DNA from: Cornus controversa
Taxonomy: Eukaryota > Streptophyta > Magnoliopsida > Cornales > Cornaceae
Direction: 5' to 3'
Assembly: GCA_026545225.1 (NCBI GenBank)
Contig: CM048853.1
Coordinates: 21,085,755-21,149,754 of the forward strand
Length of the DNA: 64,000 nt
A model generated the notes under the pieces. The model was not told the origin of the DNA, ran no database searches, and worked only from the letters and a program-made list of their open reading frames with translations. A program made the translations under genes and the position numbers. Below, piece by piece: positions 45,721-57,929 of the stretch (its first letter is position 1; each line of letters starts with the position of its first letter).

Positions 45721-46861
45721 AAGAACGTTTCTCATTATATATTAGAGCATGTTACGATTGTTTCTTGTGTAAACTTAAAACTAGTCTGCACTTGCATTAA
45801 GATAACTGATATGTTAGTGCAGGGTGTGGGGCGGCTCTATTCTTGGGTCACAAGGTTAATTGGGGATATATATTTATGACCTGGTGGGTTATCTTTAATT
45901 GTATATAAACATAAATTTGTTGTCTTGGGAAAGGATTATTGGTGGAGGCAGGATAGGTTTGCCTAATACCTTGTAAAGGCATTTGTAGAATATATGGAAG
46001 AAGGCATGTTAGGATTGTCTATGGTTTGAACTTAGAAATTTGTTTTATCTGTATTGTGATAATGGATGGGTTAGTTCAGAACATAGTTCTAGTTACTTCT
46101 AAGATAGGAGATTTAATGACTAAACGTTATAGTTATATTTATATGTCTTTACTGTTCTCATATAGAGGGTATGTTTACCGGTTCTCTGATTGGGTTGTAG
46201 TAGAGAGAATTTGCTCGTGGGTTTAACCCACTTTGTTGATATTTCAGGTTTCAGACAGTTTTTACTTTGAGATTTGCTCGTGGAGTTCATAGAGCGTGGC
46301 AATCATCCATTCCTTACCATACTTTAGTGTAGGGACTTAAATATGTTCATAAAGTTTTACTCTTATGTTTTTTTTGGTTAAGGGTCCGTGGGTTACCAGA
46401 CTTCCAAGTTGTATCAATCAGAATAATATAATGTTATTTAACATAATTATTTATTTCAGTTAGACTTTTCTTTCAGCATTTATAATTCTTTTTCTTTTGT
46501 CATTGTATTCTATGCTTGTTTGCTATCAGTTGTTAGTATCCCTCAAGTTTTGTGTATGAGATTGGCCACCTCATGCGCGAAATTTTGTTGGGGTATTTCA
46601 TTAAAAGCCCTTTTGGAATTGCTTCCCAACCACTTAAACGCACGTTTAATTCAAAAAGTTATGTTAAGAAGTGTTTGGTGAGAAAAAGAAGTCTGTTTAA
46701 GGAGTAGAGTTTTAATTGAAAACGCGCTTTTTGGTGAAGCTCAAACTCAAAGCTTTTGAAATTACGTTCGAGCTACATCTACGATATTTTAGGTCATTTT
46801 ATTTTTTTGGATAATATAATCCTTATTTAGTTTTTATAAATACAATATTAAACAAACATGT
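45721..46861. other. Intergenic region, no gene recognised
   Basis: Further diverged copies of the 69-bp unit words (GGCATGTTAGGATTG) appear near 46004. Small frames at 46026-46226 and on the opposite strand are unsupported. The last five bases (CATGT) are the likely left target duplication of the next element. Confidence 0.45.
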
Positions 46862-47258
46862 TGTAGGTACAAAAAATTGCTTTCGTTAATTCTTGCTAAA
46901 TAACTTAATGCACACACTCAATAATACTAAAAACACAATATTCTTTTGAGAGAAAATTTCAAAGGAGGATTCGAGGATCCCTTTTATTCATATTTTCTCG
47001 AATATTTATACAAGTTAGGATTCAAATTCCCTTATTTACAACTATCTTTTCTCTAAAGGATTTGAATTCCTTTTAAAATTTGGACTTTATGTTTGGGCTG
47101 GGCCGTTTTGGCCTTTTTGATGGGGAGACTAGGCCTGTTACTTTTCTCGAACCAATCCACTAGGACTTCTGCTGATTCTTGGGCTCAAACCGACTTGAGC
47201 TTGGTCTGTTTGTGTACCAGTTAGGCCCATTGGACTGAGTGAAAATTTTATCCCTACA
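46862..47258 (-). repeat. 3' LTR of the Tat element
   Basis: About 397 bp. The minus-strand polypurine tract AATTGGGGGCAA lies at about 47259-47270. Confidence 0.88.
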
Positions 47259-47943
47259 CATTGCCCCCAATTCTCTTCAGTTATGAGTTCTGTCATAATG
47301 AAGGGAATTTATATAGGTTTTGTAATGATTCGGCTACCTGAATTGAGGTTTCTCATTTAATACCGAGGTACTAGCGATGACGTTGAGCACGTAAGTAACT
47401 TCTTCAAGTTACCTCTTTGTAGTTTGTCTTGATACTTGTCATTTTTCAGCCACAAACCTTCTGCAACTGATTACTTTCTGTTCCAGATTCACTCTCTTTT
47501 GATCTTCTTAGCACCGATTTGTCTCTTCAAGTTAGTTTTCACCTGTTAGTTTTCACCGTACCCTTTCTGACAATCAAGAAGTCACCATATCTAGTTCATC
47601 TCTTCTAGTTACAAAAATTGCTCAACCTACAGTTATGACTAGAGAAACAGTCACATCCGATCAGGGTGTAGTTGTCGCTTTGGTGACTAGGTAGTGAGTT
47701 GACATTGATAAAGTCAAATGGGAATGTCGTATCCCTAGCAACGTCATTGTCGAGGGTTATCCCCTAGATTTTGATTATAGTGCTGGGGAAGGAGTTAAGG
47801 AAGGTGAAGTCCTTTACCCGGCTTTTCATTTGAAAACCTTCAGATTTATTCTTTATTTCTTTTATAGTTTGTCCTTTTCAAACTGAAGCTTACACTGCTT
47901 TAGTTAAACCCTAATTTTTTCCATCATTTCTTGTTTACTTTCC

Positions 47944-49565
47944 TTGAACCGTGTACATAATCTTAACTTGCATTTAAATGATCTTCTATTATACTACTCT
48001 CTTCATCGGGTAAGACCAGAAGATAATCGCTACCATCTGTTCCCTAACAAGGACAAAAAAATCTATTATGATACTCCCACTTCTAACAAATTATGGAAGG
48101 AAAAACTTATTTTGGTGAAGGGGGCTTGGAATGTTAGGGCGGCCAAAAAATTCCATATCCCCCTTGCCTTTGATGATGCTGTGATCCCCTCATTTAAGCT
48201 TTCTGGCAAGTGTTTTTGCAGACGTTCTAGGACATATTTTTTCTAAGAACTTATTATCTTTTATTTTTTTAACTATATTCTATTCTTCTTTGTTCTACAG
48301 CCGAAAGGATTGAGTTCCTGAAAGAGAAAGTTTGGAATATCCATCCTTCTGTGCGGAAGTTCTTGTCTCGCCGCAAGCTTTAGATTATTACTTGTGACGC
48401 TTTTGTTGCATCTTCTTCTGTGTATCTTGCTTCAGATCCTAAGATGGAGATACCAGAGCCTAAACCGAGGAGGGGATTTTTCAGTTCTGGCCTTGTTAAG
48501 TCCAAAAATGCTGAGGGATGATCCAAGGCTCAGCATGATAAAAAAAAATATGTTGCCCCCTATTCCCCTAAAAAAAGGGTTTCTTCTGGTGCTGCTCTAG
48601 CACCCATGCATCAGAAGTTGATGGCGAATGCCATGAAGGGTCAGAGTTCATTCTCTTCTACTTTAACTCGTTTTGCTAGTGGCACAGTTGATAAGCTGTT
48701 TGTTGGCTTGTCTGAACAATGGACTCCAGACTTGAAGATGTCTAACAGTTCCTTTTTTACGGTGGGGGATTATGTTTCCCTTGACTATGAAGTGATGGGG
48801 GCTCTTGCCCGTGGGATCTAGCTTCCATGGATAAGTTCCGTCAGCAAGGAGCTAACAGGGATGGGCTTCTTCCCAATGCACCTTTTCATGCCATGAAGGT
48901 TTGTCTCATCTTATCCTCTGTTTACTTATTTACTTGTCTTTTTTGATGTTTCTTGCTTTAATTTTTTTTTTTCGCAATGCAAAGTGCAAACCATCTCCCT
49001 TTGCAAGGCTCTAGAGGTCGAACATCTGAACGGACACAAGGTCGAAAGCCTTGAGGGGAAGGTGAAAATGCTGACCAAGTCTCATGTTGAAAAGCAAAAG
49101 GCACTTGGTTACTTTAAGCAAAGGGCTTTGGAGGCTGAGGAGAGGGCTACTAAGCTTGAGGCTATGCTACAGGTTTACAAGGCTGGAGGACTCGAGATAT
49201 ACCAGCGATTCATGAAGATCCCAGCTATGAAGCTTGCTAATGGCTTTCGCTATGGCTTTAAGTAAGGAGAGAAGCTTGAAGCCGAACGAGAATATGCTGA
49301 CCTTGATGAGTTTGGTGCCGACCAGGTTCTCGACTCGCTCGGTGGTTACAACATCCCTACTACTAGAGAGATCAAATGAAAGTTCGCGGACTTCCTCAAG
49401 AATTCATGCTCGTCTTCTCCTCCCATTATTGCTACTCTATCTGCCTCCTCTTCCTCTAATCATATCATTCCAAAGGTGCCACCTCTAGCTAAACAAGGCA
49501 CCCTGATTGTTGATTCCTTCGATCAGGACTTCAAGAAGGAGGATGGGGCGGCTCCCAAGGGTTGA
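47944..49565 (+). pseudogene. Antisense additional ORF of the Tat element, probably spliced, decayed
   Basis: It is on the plus strand, opposite to gag-pol, between integrase and the 3' LTR, where Tat-lineage elements are known to carry an extra antisense ORF. Piece 1 (47944-48246) contains YYDTPTSNKLWKEKLILVKGAW. A likely intron (about 48214-48300, GT to TTCTACAG) is followed by IEFLKEKVWNIHPSVRKFLSRRKL. Piece 3 (48606-48821) has LMANAMKGQSSFSSTLTRF. A second likely intron (48900-48983, AAG/GTTTGTC to GCAAAG) precedes a coiled-coil stretch (VESLEGKVKMLTKSHVEKQKALGYF). Stops interrupt several pieces. The role of this protein in the element is unknown. Confidence 0.6.
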
Positions 49566-49959
49566 CCCTTTGTAATTCCCCCCCCCCCCTTTTTGTAATG
49601 CTCAGGTGGAGCTTTCTTTTTTCTTGAGGTATAATTTGTACCCTCTTTCTTGTAATGACAATTTTGATTAAGGGCAAGTACTCTTACGATCTGACCTCTT
49701 CATGCATGTCTCCAGATATAGACTGATACTTCTATTTTTGATAGTTTGCCTTAGTAGGATGGGCTTCAACCCTCTTCTTCAACTGGAAACTTTTTTTAGT
49801 AATGCTGGTGATCAATGTTCAGCACTTCATATCTTTTTGTCTCTTTACTAGAGAATTTGGCAGGGGACTAACTCAAGCGATCAGTTTGTGATGATGACTG
49901 CATTTTTTGTAAACTAATTTGACTGGGGTTACAACCCTTTTTTATGTGTGAGCGATCAG

Positions 49960-50675
49960 TCGTTCTAAACTTAGTTTCCACAAGCGATCGATTGTTTAAG
50001 ACCTTAGCTTAATTTGGGCCTATGACCTCTTTTCTTTAATAAGTGATCGGTCGTTCTGACCTTAGCTTCAATAAGCAATCGGTCGTTTAAGACCTTAACT
50101 TGATTTGCGCATTTGGCCTCTTTTCTTTAATAAGCGATCGGTCGTTCAAACCTTAACTTTAATAAGGGATCGGTCATTTAAGACCTTAGCTTGATTTGGG
50201 CCTATAACCTATTTTCTTTAATAAGCGATCGGTCATTCAGACCTTATCTTGAATAATGGATTGGTCGTTTAAGACCTTAGCTTGATTTGGGCCTATAACC
50301 TATTTTCTTTAATAAGCGATCGGTCATTCAGACCTTATCTTGAATAATGGATTGGTCGTTTAAGACCTTAGTTTGATTTTGTCCTATGACCTCTTTTCTT
50401 TAATAAGTGATTGGTCGTTCAGACCTTAACTTGAATAAACGATCGGTCGTTCAGACCTTAGCTTGAATAATTGATCGGTCATTTAGACCTTAGCTTCAAT
50501 AAGCGATCGGTCATTCAGAACTTAACTTCAATAAATGATGGGTCACTTAAGACCTTAGTTTGATTTGAGCCTATGACCTCTTTTCTTTAATAAGTGATCG
50601 GTCATTCAGACCTTAGCTTCAATAAGCGGTCAGTTGTTCAGACCTTAACTTGATTTAGGCCAATGGCCTCTTTTC

Positions 50676-50680
<5 letters not shown>
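49960..50680. repeat. Tandem array in the Tat 3' region, about 30-bp units in a 90-bp higher-order period
   Basis: The words AATAAGCGATCGGTCGTTCAGACC and GATTTGGGCCTATGACCTC recur. TTTTCTTTAATAAG marks the start of each higher-order unit about every 90 bp (50032, 50122, 50212, 50302, 50392). The two units at about 50212-50391 are practically identical. It is not a CRISPR array: there are no unique spacers and the host is a eukaryote. Confidence 0.85.

Positions 50681-50717
<37 letters not shown>
50680..50717. repeat. (TA)n microsatellite
   Basis: About 19 TA units directly after the tandem array. Confidence 0.95.
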
Positions 50718-50720
<3 letters not shown>

Positions 50721-51436
50721 AGTTGGTTATTATTGATGCAAAAGCGGGTGTGGGCATGTTACGACGCATTTTTTCTTTGCGTCATACCATGTCCGTGTCG
50801 TGCCCTTCAAGGTGCTTGCTTCCTTTTATATATGCTGGAAAATAAGAATTTTTACTCGGTGTGGGATTATGCCCATCCATATGCGTTATTTTTCTTTAAT
50901 AACTCAATCATGACTCTCATTATATTTTGAGGTCAATTCTAAAGAAGGTGCACCCCTTTCCTTAGAAATAGTAAGGTTGCATTGCCCAAGTTTAAACTCT
51001 ACACTTTAAAATGACGAGTTTCAAACATATCATTTTTCTAAATAAATTTGGAGGTTATATTTACAAAATATGCCATGGTTGCCTCAATGGCTAAATACCT
51101 TCAAATTAAAGGTAAAAAGAGGGCAAGACAGTGCCGTTGTGCATGTATTTTTGCATAGCGGCCATGTCTGGCCACGACTGTAGTGTCTCAACTCTATGTT
51201 TATTTATCATGAAGTGTGAAACTTCTTTTTCGATGTGGGACCAGGTCATTTCCCTTTTTTAGAGTAGAATACTTTTAACAAATGTACTTTTTTGTTTTAG
51301 AATCTTCCATTTTTGGAAAACCAAAAAGTACATTGCCAAAAATGAATAAAAAAAGGGAGTTCTTTTGATTCTAGTATATCAGAATTTAAACATGGTATCT
51401 TTTTAGATGGGTTGCATTCCAAGGCTTGTGAATTGA
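50718..51436 (-). other. Non-coding part of the Tat 3' region
   Basis: No coding similarity was recognised between the microsatellite and the integrase end at about 51437. Confidence 0.5.
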
Positions 51437-52440
51437 TTATGCATCACTAACTTTGCAAAGTTTGTATGCACCCTTCCCAATCACTTCAGTGACGTGCGGG
51501 CCTTCCCATTTTGTTACGAATTTTCTAGTATTCTGTTCCTTTGTATTGTCAGTGACTCTTCGTAGCACCCAGTCCCCAAGGCTGAACGTTTGATGTTTCA
51601 CCTTCTTGTCATAACTATTCTTAATCATTTTTTAATAGGACATAAGTCTTATTTGAGCTGTCTCCCTCTTTTCTTCCAAGAGATCCAAATTCTGCTCAAG
51701 CAGTTGATCATTCTGCCCCCTTTCCAGTATCTTTGTTCTAATGGTTGGGGTGGACAACTCAGTTGGTATTACGACTTCGGACCCATAGGCCAGGTAGAAC
51801 GGACTCTCACCGGTTAGATGCCTAGGCGTCATTCAGTAGGCCCAGAGAACTTTAGGTAGTTCCTTCAGCCACCTGCCCTTACGGGCTTCCAGTTTTTTTC
51901 AAATACATTCAAAGATGGTCCGGATAGTTATTTATGCTTGGCTATTCCCTTGTGGATATGACCTAGAAGAAAACTTTTGGTTGATCCCATACTTTTTGAA
52001 GAACTTTCTATCGGTTGGTTATCAAAATTTGTGGCATTGTCCATGATAATGGATTCTAGCAATCCGAACTAGCAGATGTTGTTACTCCAGATGAATCTTT
52101 TGATTTGGATATGAGTGGTTGTTGCGTAAGCTTTAGCTTCAACACATTTTGTGAAGTAATTCGTGACAAAGAAGACGTACTTTTAGCTATTCGCGACCTT
52201 TAGAAGTGGCCCAACTGAGTTCATTCCCCACTTTACGAAGGGCCAAGGACTGGCCATGGTGGTCAAATCCTCTAGAGGTTGGTGAGGTAATTTTGAGTGT
52301 CACTGGTATTTGTCACACTTCCTTGTATACTCCTCGGTGTCTCGGGAGCGATTGCCTACTTGAATGATTGCCACACACGCCTTCGTGAATTCTGGAGAGT
52401 ATTTCCCTTGCTTCTGTAAGTGTCACGCATCTCAGGTATA
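51437..52440 (-). pseudogene. Tat integrase remnant
   Basis: The minus strand has a core starting CDKYQ and then SPWPFVKWGMNSVGPL, VTNYFTKCVEAKAYA and ESIIMDNATNFDN (the second catalytic Asp region). C-terminal pieces at 51832-51632 (GESPFYLAYGSEVVIPTEL) and 51628-51437 (HQTFSLGDWVLRR and KWEGPHVTEVIGKGAYKL) follow. Integrase would insert the cDNA. Several stops and frameshifts make it non-functional. Confidence 0.8.
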
Positions 52441-52728
52441 ATCCTGAAAATGATCTTTTGTACAAGTGTTCGCGGATCATGGAATACCTGGATTAATTCA
52501 TTCTTATTTTTTTTGCTTCTTTTTTGAATCAGGCAACACTCCGTCAACTAGGTAAGCTTTGATCGGATCCATCCAGCTAGGTTGGTTCTATATAACCAGC
52601 ACCTCTTTCTGAATATGGATGCTAGGCTTTTACAGAAAGTTGATCAGCGCTATTCTGATCAAGTTCGGCTGAGCTGCTGAGGCTGAACACGCTAGCCTAT
52701 CAACTTCCAGGTTCAGATTTCTTGAAAT

Positions 52729-53067
52729 TTAAGAAACCTTGACTTGGTCAAACTCTTTGAGCTCTTTCTCCACCAAGTCTTTGTAGGCTTTCATGATTAG
52801 CTGAGAATCACTAAAAACTTGCAAGTTTTTTACCTGGAGTGTTTGTGTCATTCTTAGTCTTGCTAGCAGGGCCTCGTACTCGGTATCAATGTTAGATGCT
52901 GGAAACTCTAGATGGACTGCTTGCTGTAAAGCAATTTCATCAAGAGTTTGGATTTCCACACCAATGCCCGATCCTGCCTGTGTTGGCAATCTATCGACAA
53001 AGAGTTTCCATTTGGGTTGAACTAAAACCTCTAATTCTCCATCGCCTTCAGGCTCGTATTCTAGCAA
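52729..53067 (-). pseudogene. Tat RNase H domain remnant
   Basis: The minus-strand frame reads WKLFVDRLPTQAGSGIGVEIQT, FPASNIDTEYEALLARLRM and LQVFSDSQLIMKAY. The catalytic pattern Asp (FVD), Glu (EYEALL) and Asp (FSDSQL) is still visible. The usual DG after FV has become DR. Confidence 0.8.
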
Positions 53068-53261
53068 GAAATATACAATTGTTTGTCCCTTTATAGCAGT
53101 TTGAGGTTCATAGGCTATATCGTAGACCCCCAGTTCAATTGCCCATTTGGTTACTCTCCCTGACTGATCAGGCTTGTGAAGGATCGCTTTTATCAGAAAT
53201 TTGGTTGGGACAATGATTGGGTGAGCCTCGAAGTAGTGCCTAAGCTTCCTCTTTGCTTGGA

Positions 53262-54424
53262 CTAGGGCAGCACAATCTTTTCCATCTTTGAGTACCTCTG
53301 TTCTACCTCAGTCATGGTCTTGCTCGAGTAAAACATTGGGTATTGCCTCTTGTTAAGTTCTCTTATCAGAACTGCAGTGGTGGTTGTTCGAGATATTGCA
53401 AGGTATAAATATAAAGGTTCTCCAGCCTTAGGCACTGAGAGTGTTAGTAGTTGAATCAAGTACTGCTTGAGCTTTGCCAGGGCTTCATTCTGTTCAGCCC
53501 CCCATACCTTTTTCCCCTTTGCTTTGATGGCATTGAAGAAAGGTTTGCATTTGTCAGATAGCTGAGAGATAAATTTGCTTAGAGCGACGATGCGCCCTGT
53601 TAAGATCTGAACGTCCTTGTGGGTTTTTGGTTCTTCGTTATGAAGAAAGGCCTTCACTTGAACTAGGCTTGCCTCTATCCCTATTTGGTTTACGATATGC
53701 CCCAAGAACTGTCCCGAAGGGACCCCAAATGAGCACTTTAACGGGTTTAGTCTCACATTGTGGTTTCGTATGGTGTCAAATACCTCCTACAGATGTTTTA
53801 GATGGTCTTCCTTCTTTAGAATTTCACCACCATGTCATCTATATATGTTTCAACCATTCGGCTCATTAAGTTTTTGAAGACTTTGTTAATCAGTCACTGA
53901 TAAGTTGCTCCATCGTTCTTCAGCCCGAACAACATTACTTTGTAGCAATAGATTCCCCTTTCAGTGATGAATGATGTTTTCTCCTAATCGTCTAGGTTCA
54001 TCGGGATCTGATTATAACCAGAGTATGCATCAAGGAATGTCAACCATTCGTATCCAGTCATGGCATTAACCATTTGATCGATCTTGGGTGGAGGGAAATT
54101 ATCCTTAGGGCAAGCATTATTCAGATTGGTGAAGTCTATGCATACCCGCCACTTAATGTTCTTTTTCTGAACCACCACCTCATTCGAAAGCCAATCCGAA
54201 AACTGAACCTCCCAAATGAAGCCTGCTTTCAAGAGGCGAACTATTTCTACTACAATAATCTGATTCTTTTTTGGAGCAAATGATCTTTGCTTTTGCTTCA
54301 CAGGTGGGTAGCTTGGATTGACGTTGAGTGCATGGCATGATACTAATGGATCTATGTCGGGTATGTCAGTGTGATTCCAGGTAAAAACATCGATATTCTT
54401 TTTCAGCAATTGTATTAATTGCAC
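53262..54424 (-). pseudogene. Tat reverse transcriptase remnant
   Basis: The piece at 54424-53984 contains DVFTWNHTDIPDIDP, EIVRLLKAGFIWEVQFSDWLSN, KWRVCIDFTNLNNACPKDNFPPPKID and EWLTFLDAYSGYNQIPM, the RT fingers and palm up to the first catalytic Asp. After breaks, ETYIDDMVVK supplies the YVDD-type motif as YIDD. The piece at 53756-53262 continues with LNPLKCSFGVPSGQFLGHIV, ILTGRIVALSKFIS and ALAKLKQYL. A stop within the open frames and frame changes disable it. Confidence 0.85.
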
Positions 54425-54649
54425 TATGTCAATTTGACATAAAGAGATCCCCAGATTTGTAGGATCCTTGCCAGGAGCGATCTCTACCTCTTCAAGCGGC
54501 TCCTCAATCGGCTTCTCTTTTTCTTGCTCTTGGGGAACGCCCTTTGGTAGAGACTTCTGTATTTGCTATTTGGTCTGCTTTTCCTGCACCGCCTTCCCTT
54601 TCAGTGTAAAAGCATAACATTTTTTGGCTGCCACTTGATCTCCCAATAT

Positions 54650-55065
54650 GTCAATGATATCTCTTCCATTCGGCGCTACACACCTCATTAATTGGTGGAG
54701 CGTAGAAGAGACTCCTTACATCTTGTGTATCTAACCTCTTCCCATTATCATGTTGTATGAAGAGTTAAAATCAACAATAACGAAGGCCTCAGTCATAGTT
54801 CTTGCTGCTACTGTTACTAGGACACCCCTACTGGAGTTACTTACTTGCCATCAAACCCTACCAGTGGCTCGGCCGTAGGCTTGACGCGTTCTGGTTTTAG
54901 GCCCATCTGTTGGAAGGTCGACAACGTCGAAACATTGGCACTACTCCCTACATCCACCAATACCCTCTTTACTTCACAGTTAGAGACAATGAGGCTAATC
55001 ACGAGCAGATCCTCATGTGGCATCTGGATTCTGCTTATATCCTCATCTGTGAAGGTGATTGGCAT
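54650..55065 (-). pseudogene. Tat protease remnant
   Basis: The minus-strand frame 55065-54841 reads FTDEDISRIQMPHEDLLVISL and KRVLVDVGSSANVST, where functional relatives have VLVDGGSS. The catalytic Asp is kept and the following Gly is Val. Stops follow directly after VGFDGK. Confidence 0.75.
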
Positions 55066-55199
55066 GTTGGCCGAACGATTATGTATTGAGTGGATTTCTC
55101 CGATAATCTGGAATTTCTAGGCAATCTTGAGGTGTGACCGCCTTTCAGAGTCGCTCTCTTGATCTGAGGCTAGTTAACTATGAATAACATTGATAATAC

Positions 55200-56599
55200 G
55201 AACGAGAGCAAGATTCAGTTGTTTATTTGCATTTTGTTAGGATTGGTCGAAGGGTTTGGCTTGTTCTTCCCGAGTGACATATTTCGATAATCCTCCCTTA
55301 GCGATCAAAGCCTCCACCTGATGCCTTAGGCTCCTGCACTTATTGGTGGTATGGCCAAAGTCACTGTGGAAGGAACAGTGTTTGTTCTTGTCCCTTTGTT
55401 CTGGGGATTGTCTGATAGTCGAAGGTGTGCGAAAGATTCCTTTACTTTTATTTTTATAGTAAAGCCTGGCCAGAGACACCTTTAGAGGGGTGATCTTCTC
55501 CTCAACTTTTTGCTTTTTCGCAATATCTGGTGCAGACGAGGGGATAACCCAAGGTGGTTTGGCCTTTGCAACTTAGGTCTTTGTTTGTTGTGCTACAGTG
55601 GTCAAAGTCGATCGCTGTCTTCTAGTTGTCTCATCCCCCTTTATCCTTACTTTTGAGCTCGAAAGTTTAGGTGGCCCATATTTTCAGGGTGCTCTTCACC
55701 AGGGATTAGTGGAAACCTTCCTTTAGAAAGACTGTTATCTTGAAGCTTATACTGATGCAGTCTGATCACATTGATCTATCATGGACATCTCTAAGTTGAA
55801 GTGGGTTAAGAAAGATTTTAACATTTTTCCTTTGACTTGCCTCATGGTAAATAACGAGGAAATTGTCATTTTCTGCTCCTAGTTTCCTGCGTATTGGGCT
55901 ACGAACAGCTCGCATAGCCTGTCGAAGTTTGATATTGAACGAGGCGATTGTTGTTTAAACCAAAGTAATGCTGGTCCAGCCAGACTGGACGAAAAGATTT
56001 TGTATATAAGTGTATCATTTTCGACATTTAGTGTCATCTTCTGTTGATACTGGTAGATGTGCTCTACCGGATCTGTCTTTCCATCAAAAGTAGTGAATGT
56101 TGGTAGGTGAATGTCCTCGGCCTCTCAGTTCTTATTATATTCTTCGTGAATGAAGATTTGGTCAACCTAGTGGTAGCGAGTGCTCAGTTGGCTTGATAGC
56201 AAGACCGATCGCTCTTTAGTTTGTCGATCTCTTGCTGCATTTGGACTCTCCACTCTAGGTAAAACTGTGCGGGATTGGTTTAATCTTCATTAGGTCGGTT
56301 GAGGGGAGGATGTTTGCCGACGGGCTGGTTATGATGGGAGGCACTCAAGGACTAGTTGCTTGATTCGGCCTCTTCATTATGCTGTGGTCTAGGGTCTTTC
56401 ACTTTTTTGGCAGCTCGACCCTTGATTGGAGATCAGCGATCTACTGACGCAGTGTCTCGTTCTATTGAGTCAATTGTTGAACGCCGAGCTGCGCCAAGGG
56501 ATCCTGGACGTCTGGTTGTATAGGCAGTACTCCCCTTTGATTCCGAAGGGGTCTGCCCAGATCTGCCCCATCGTAAGTATTTCTCCTCGTGTCCACCAT
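55200..56599 (-). pseudogene. Tat Gag remnant
   Basis: The minus-strand start at 56599 reads MVDTRRNTYDGADLGRPLRNQ, typical of Tat Gag near the primer-binding site. A middle part with MTISSLFTMRQVKGKMLKSFLTHFN near 55800-55860 and a C-terminal part at 55479-55237 follow. The last part contains HCSFHSDFGHTTNKCRSLRHQ and IEALIAKGGLSKYV-like sequence (here VEALIAKGGLSKYV), the knuckle-like C-X2-H-X4-H-X4-C block of this lineage. Frame changes and stops separate the parts. Confidence 0.75.
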
Positions 56600-56643
56600 G
56601 ATTGTAAGTTCTTTCAAGCTTTGAAAAACAATTTAACGCTTCA

Positions 56644-56659
56644 CACAGACGGCACAAAA
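56644..56659 (-). promoter_or_regulatory. Primer-binding site of the Tat element
   Basis: The minus strand reads TTTTGTGCCGTCTGTG beside the 5' LTR, close to the Tat-lineage site TTTGGCGCCGTCTGTGGG. Confidence 0.65.
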
Positions 56660-57045
56660 TGTAGGTACAAAAAATTGCTTTAGCTAATTCTTGCTAAATA
56701 ACTTAATATACACACCCAATAACACTAAGAACACAATATTCTTTCGAGAGAAAATTTCAAAGGAGGATTCGAGGATCCTTTTCATTCATATTTCCTCGGA
56801 TATTTATTTAAGTTGAAAAAATTCCCTTATTTACAGTTATCTTTTCTCCAAATGATTTGAATTCCTTTGAGTTTGGACTTTACGTCCAGGCTGGACCGTT
56901 TTGGCCTTTTTGATAGGGTGACTAGGCCCGTTGCTTTTCTCGAGCCAATCCACTAGGATTTCTGCTGATACTTAAACTCAAACCGACTTGGGCTTGATCC
57001 ATTTGTGTACCAGTTCTTGGACTAAGTGAAAATTTTACCCCTACG
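56660..57045 (-). repeat. 5' LTR of the Tat element
   Basis: About 386 bp, similar throughout to 46862-47258. It ends in CTACG where the partner has CTACA, and is followed by the pentamer CGTGC. Confidence 0.85.
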
Positions 57046-57216
57046 CGTGCGAAGTCTGGGAATCTCAAACAATTACTTTGTACCACAGATTTGTATTACT
57101 TTGTGTGAACTAGTTTTAATGAAATAATGATAAAAATATATATATAGAACTTGTTAAAGTCACGTTCATAGAGAAATAATAAATTAATCACAGGAAAAGA
57201 ATATCTAATGATTATG

Positions 57217-57218
<2 letters not shown>

Positions 57219-57250
<32 letters not shown>
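57219..57250. repeat. (TA)n microsatellite
   Basis: About 16 TA units. Confidence 0.95.
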
Positions 57251-57253
<3 letters not shown>

Positions 57254-57929
57254 AAAAAATAATACTAATACTAATATTATTATTTTAATTAGCTATTTTT
57301 TTATATATATTTCGTGTTTATTTTATTACTTACTATTTGCAAGCAATATCGATATTATAATGCATGCATTATCCAGTAATTGGATACTCAAAATCAAGAT
57401 GAGATCGATTGTTCTACTATAAAATGTGCTGACAGAATATAGTGGAGTTTTTTTTTTCCACTTTATTGCATCTTAGAGTCCTAAAAAATAAGAAGTAAAA
57501 ATACTGTAGATTTTATATATTAGTCAATTTTTTTGATACTTAATATTTAGCTCGAGTTGATAACATCTCAACCTAAGTACAACCTTAATTAAGTTTGTAT
57601 TGAAAATTTTCAATCCAAGCTCAACTCTAATTGTTAAAATGATTGTCCAAACTTATAAAAAATTGGGTTGGATTCGAGTTGGCCCGCCCAAATTGCACAT
57701 TTAGACTAATGCATATGTTTATTACTATATGAATAATATAGTAACATTAGTAATAAAAGTGTTTTAAGCAAAAGTGTTACCAAACAAATTTAAAAATGCT
57801 TTAAGTCTAAAAAACATTTTATATAATACATCATCGAACACCTAACATGGTTTTTACTCACTCCAATTTTATAACATCTCTACTTATAAAAGTGTTTTCA
57901 CCATTACAACAGAATTGTCAAATGAGCTG

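Larger units (their letters stand above)
46862..57045 (-). mobile_element. Full-length Tat-lineage Ty3/gypsy element with antisense ORF, decayed, 10.2 kb
   Basis: Highly similar LTRs lie at 46862-47258 and 56660-57045 (TGTAGGTACAAAAAA to TTT(A/T)(C/T)CCCTAC). The flanking pentamers are CATGT and CGTGC, differing only by C-to-T/G-to-A changes. Minus-strand order: primer-binding site, gag (56599 down to about 55200), protease, RT, RNase H, integrase (to about 51437). A 4-kb 3' region follows, holding a tandem array and an ORF on the opposite strand, then a polypurine tract and the 3' LTR. This is the layout of Tat elements. Most domains are broken by stops. Confidence 0.88.

Noticed and set aside
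49960..50680. Regular repeats resembling a CRISPR array
   Set aside because: The units are contiguous with no unique spacers, and the host is a plant; it is a retrotransposon minisatellite.
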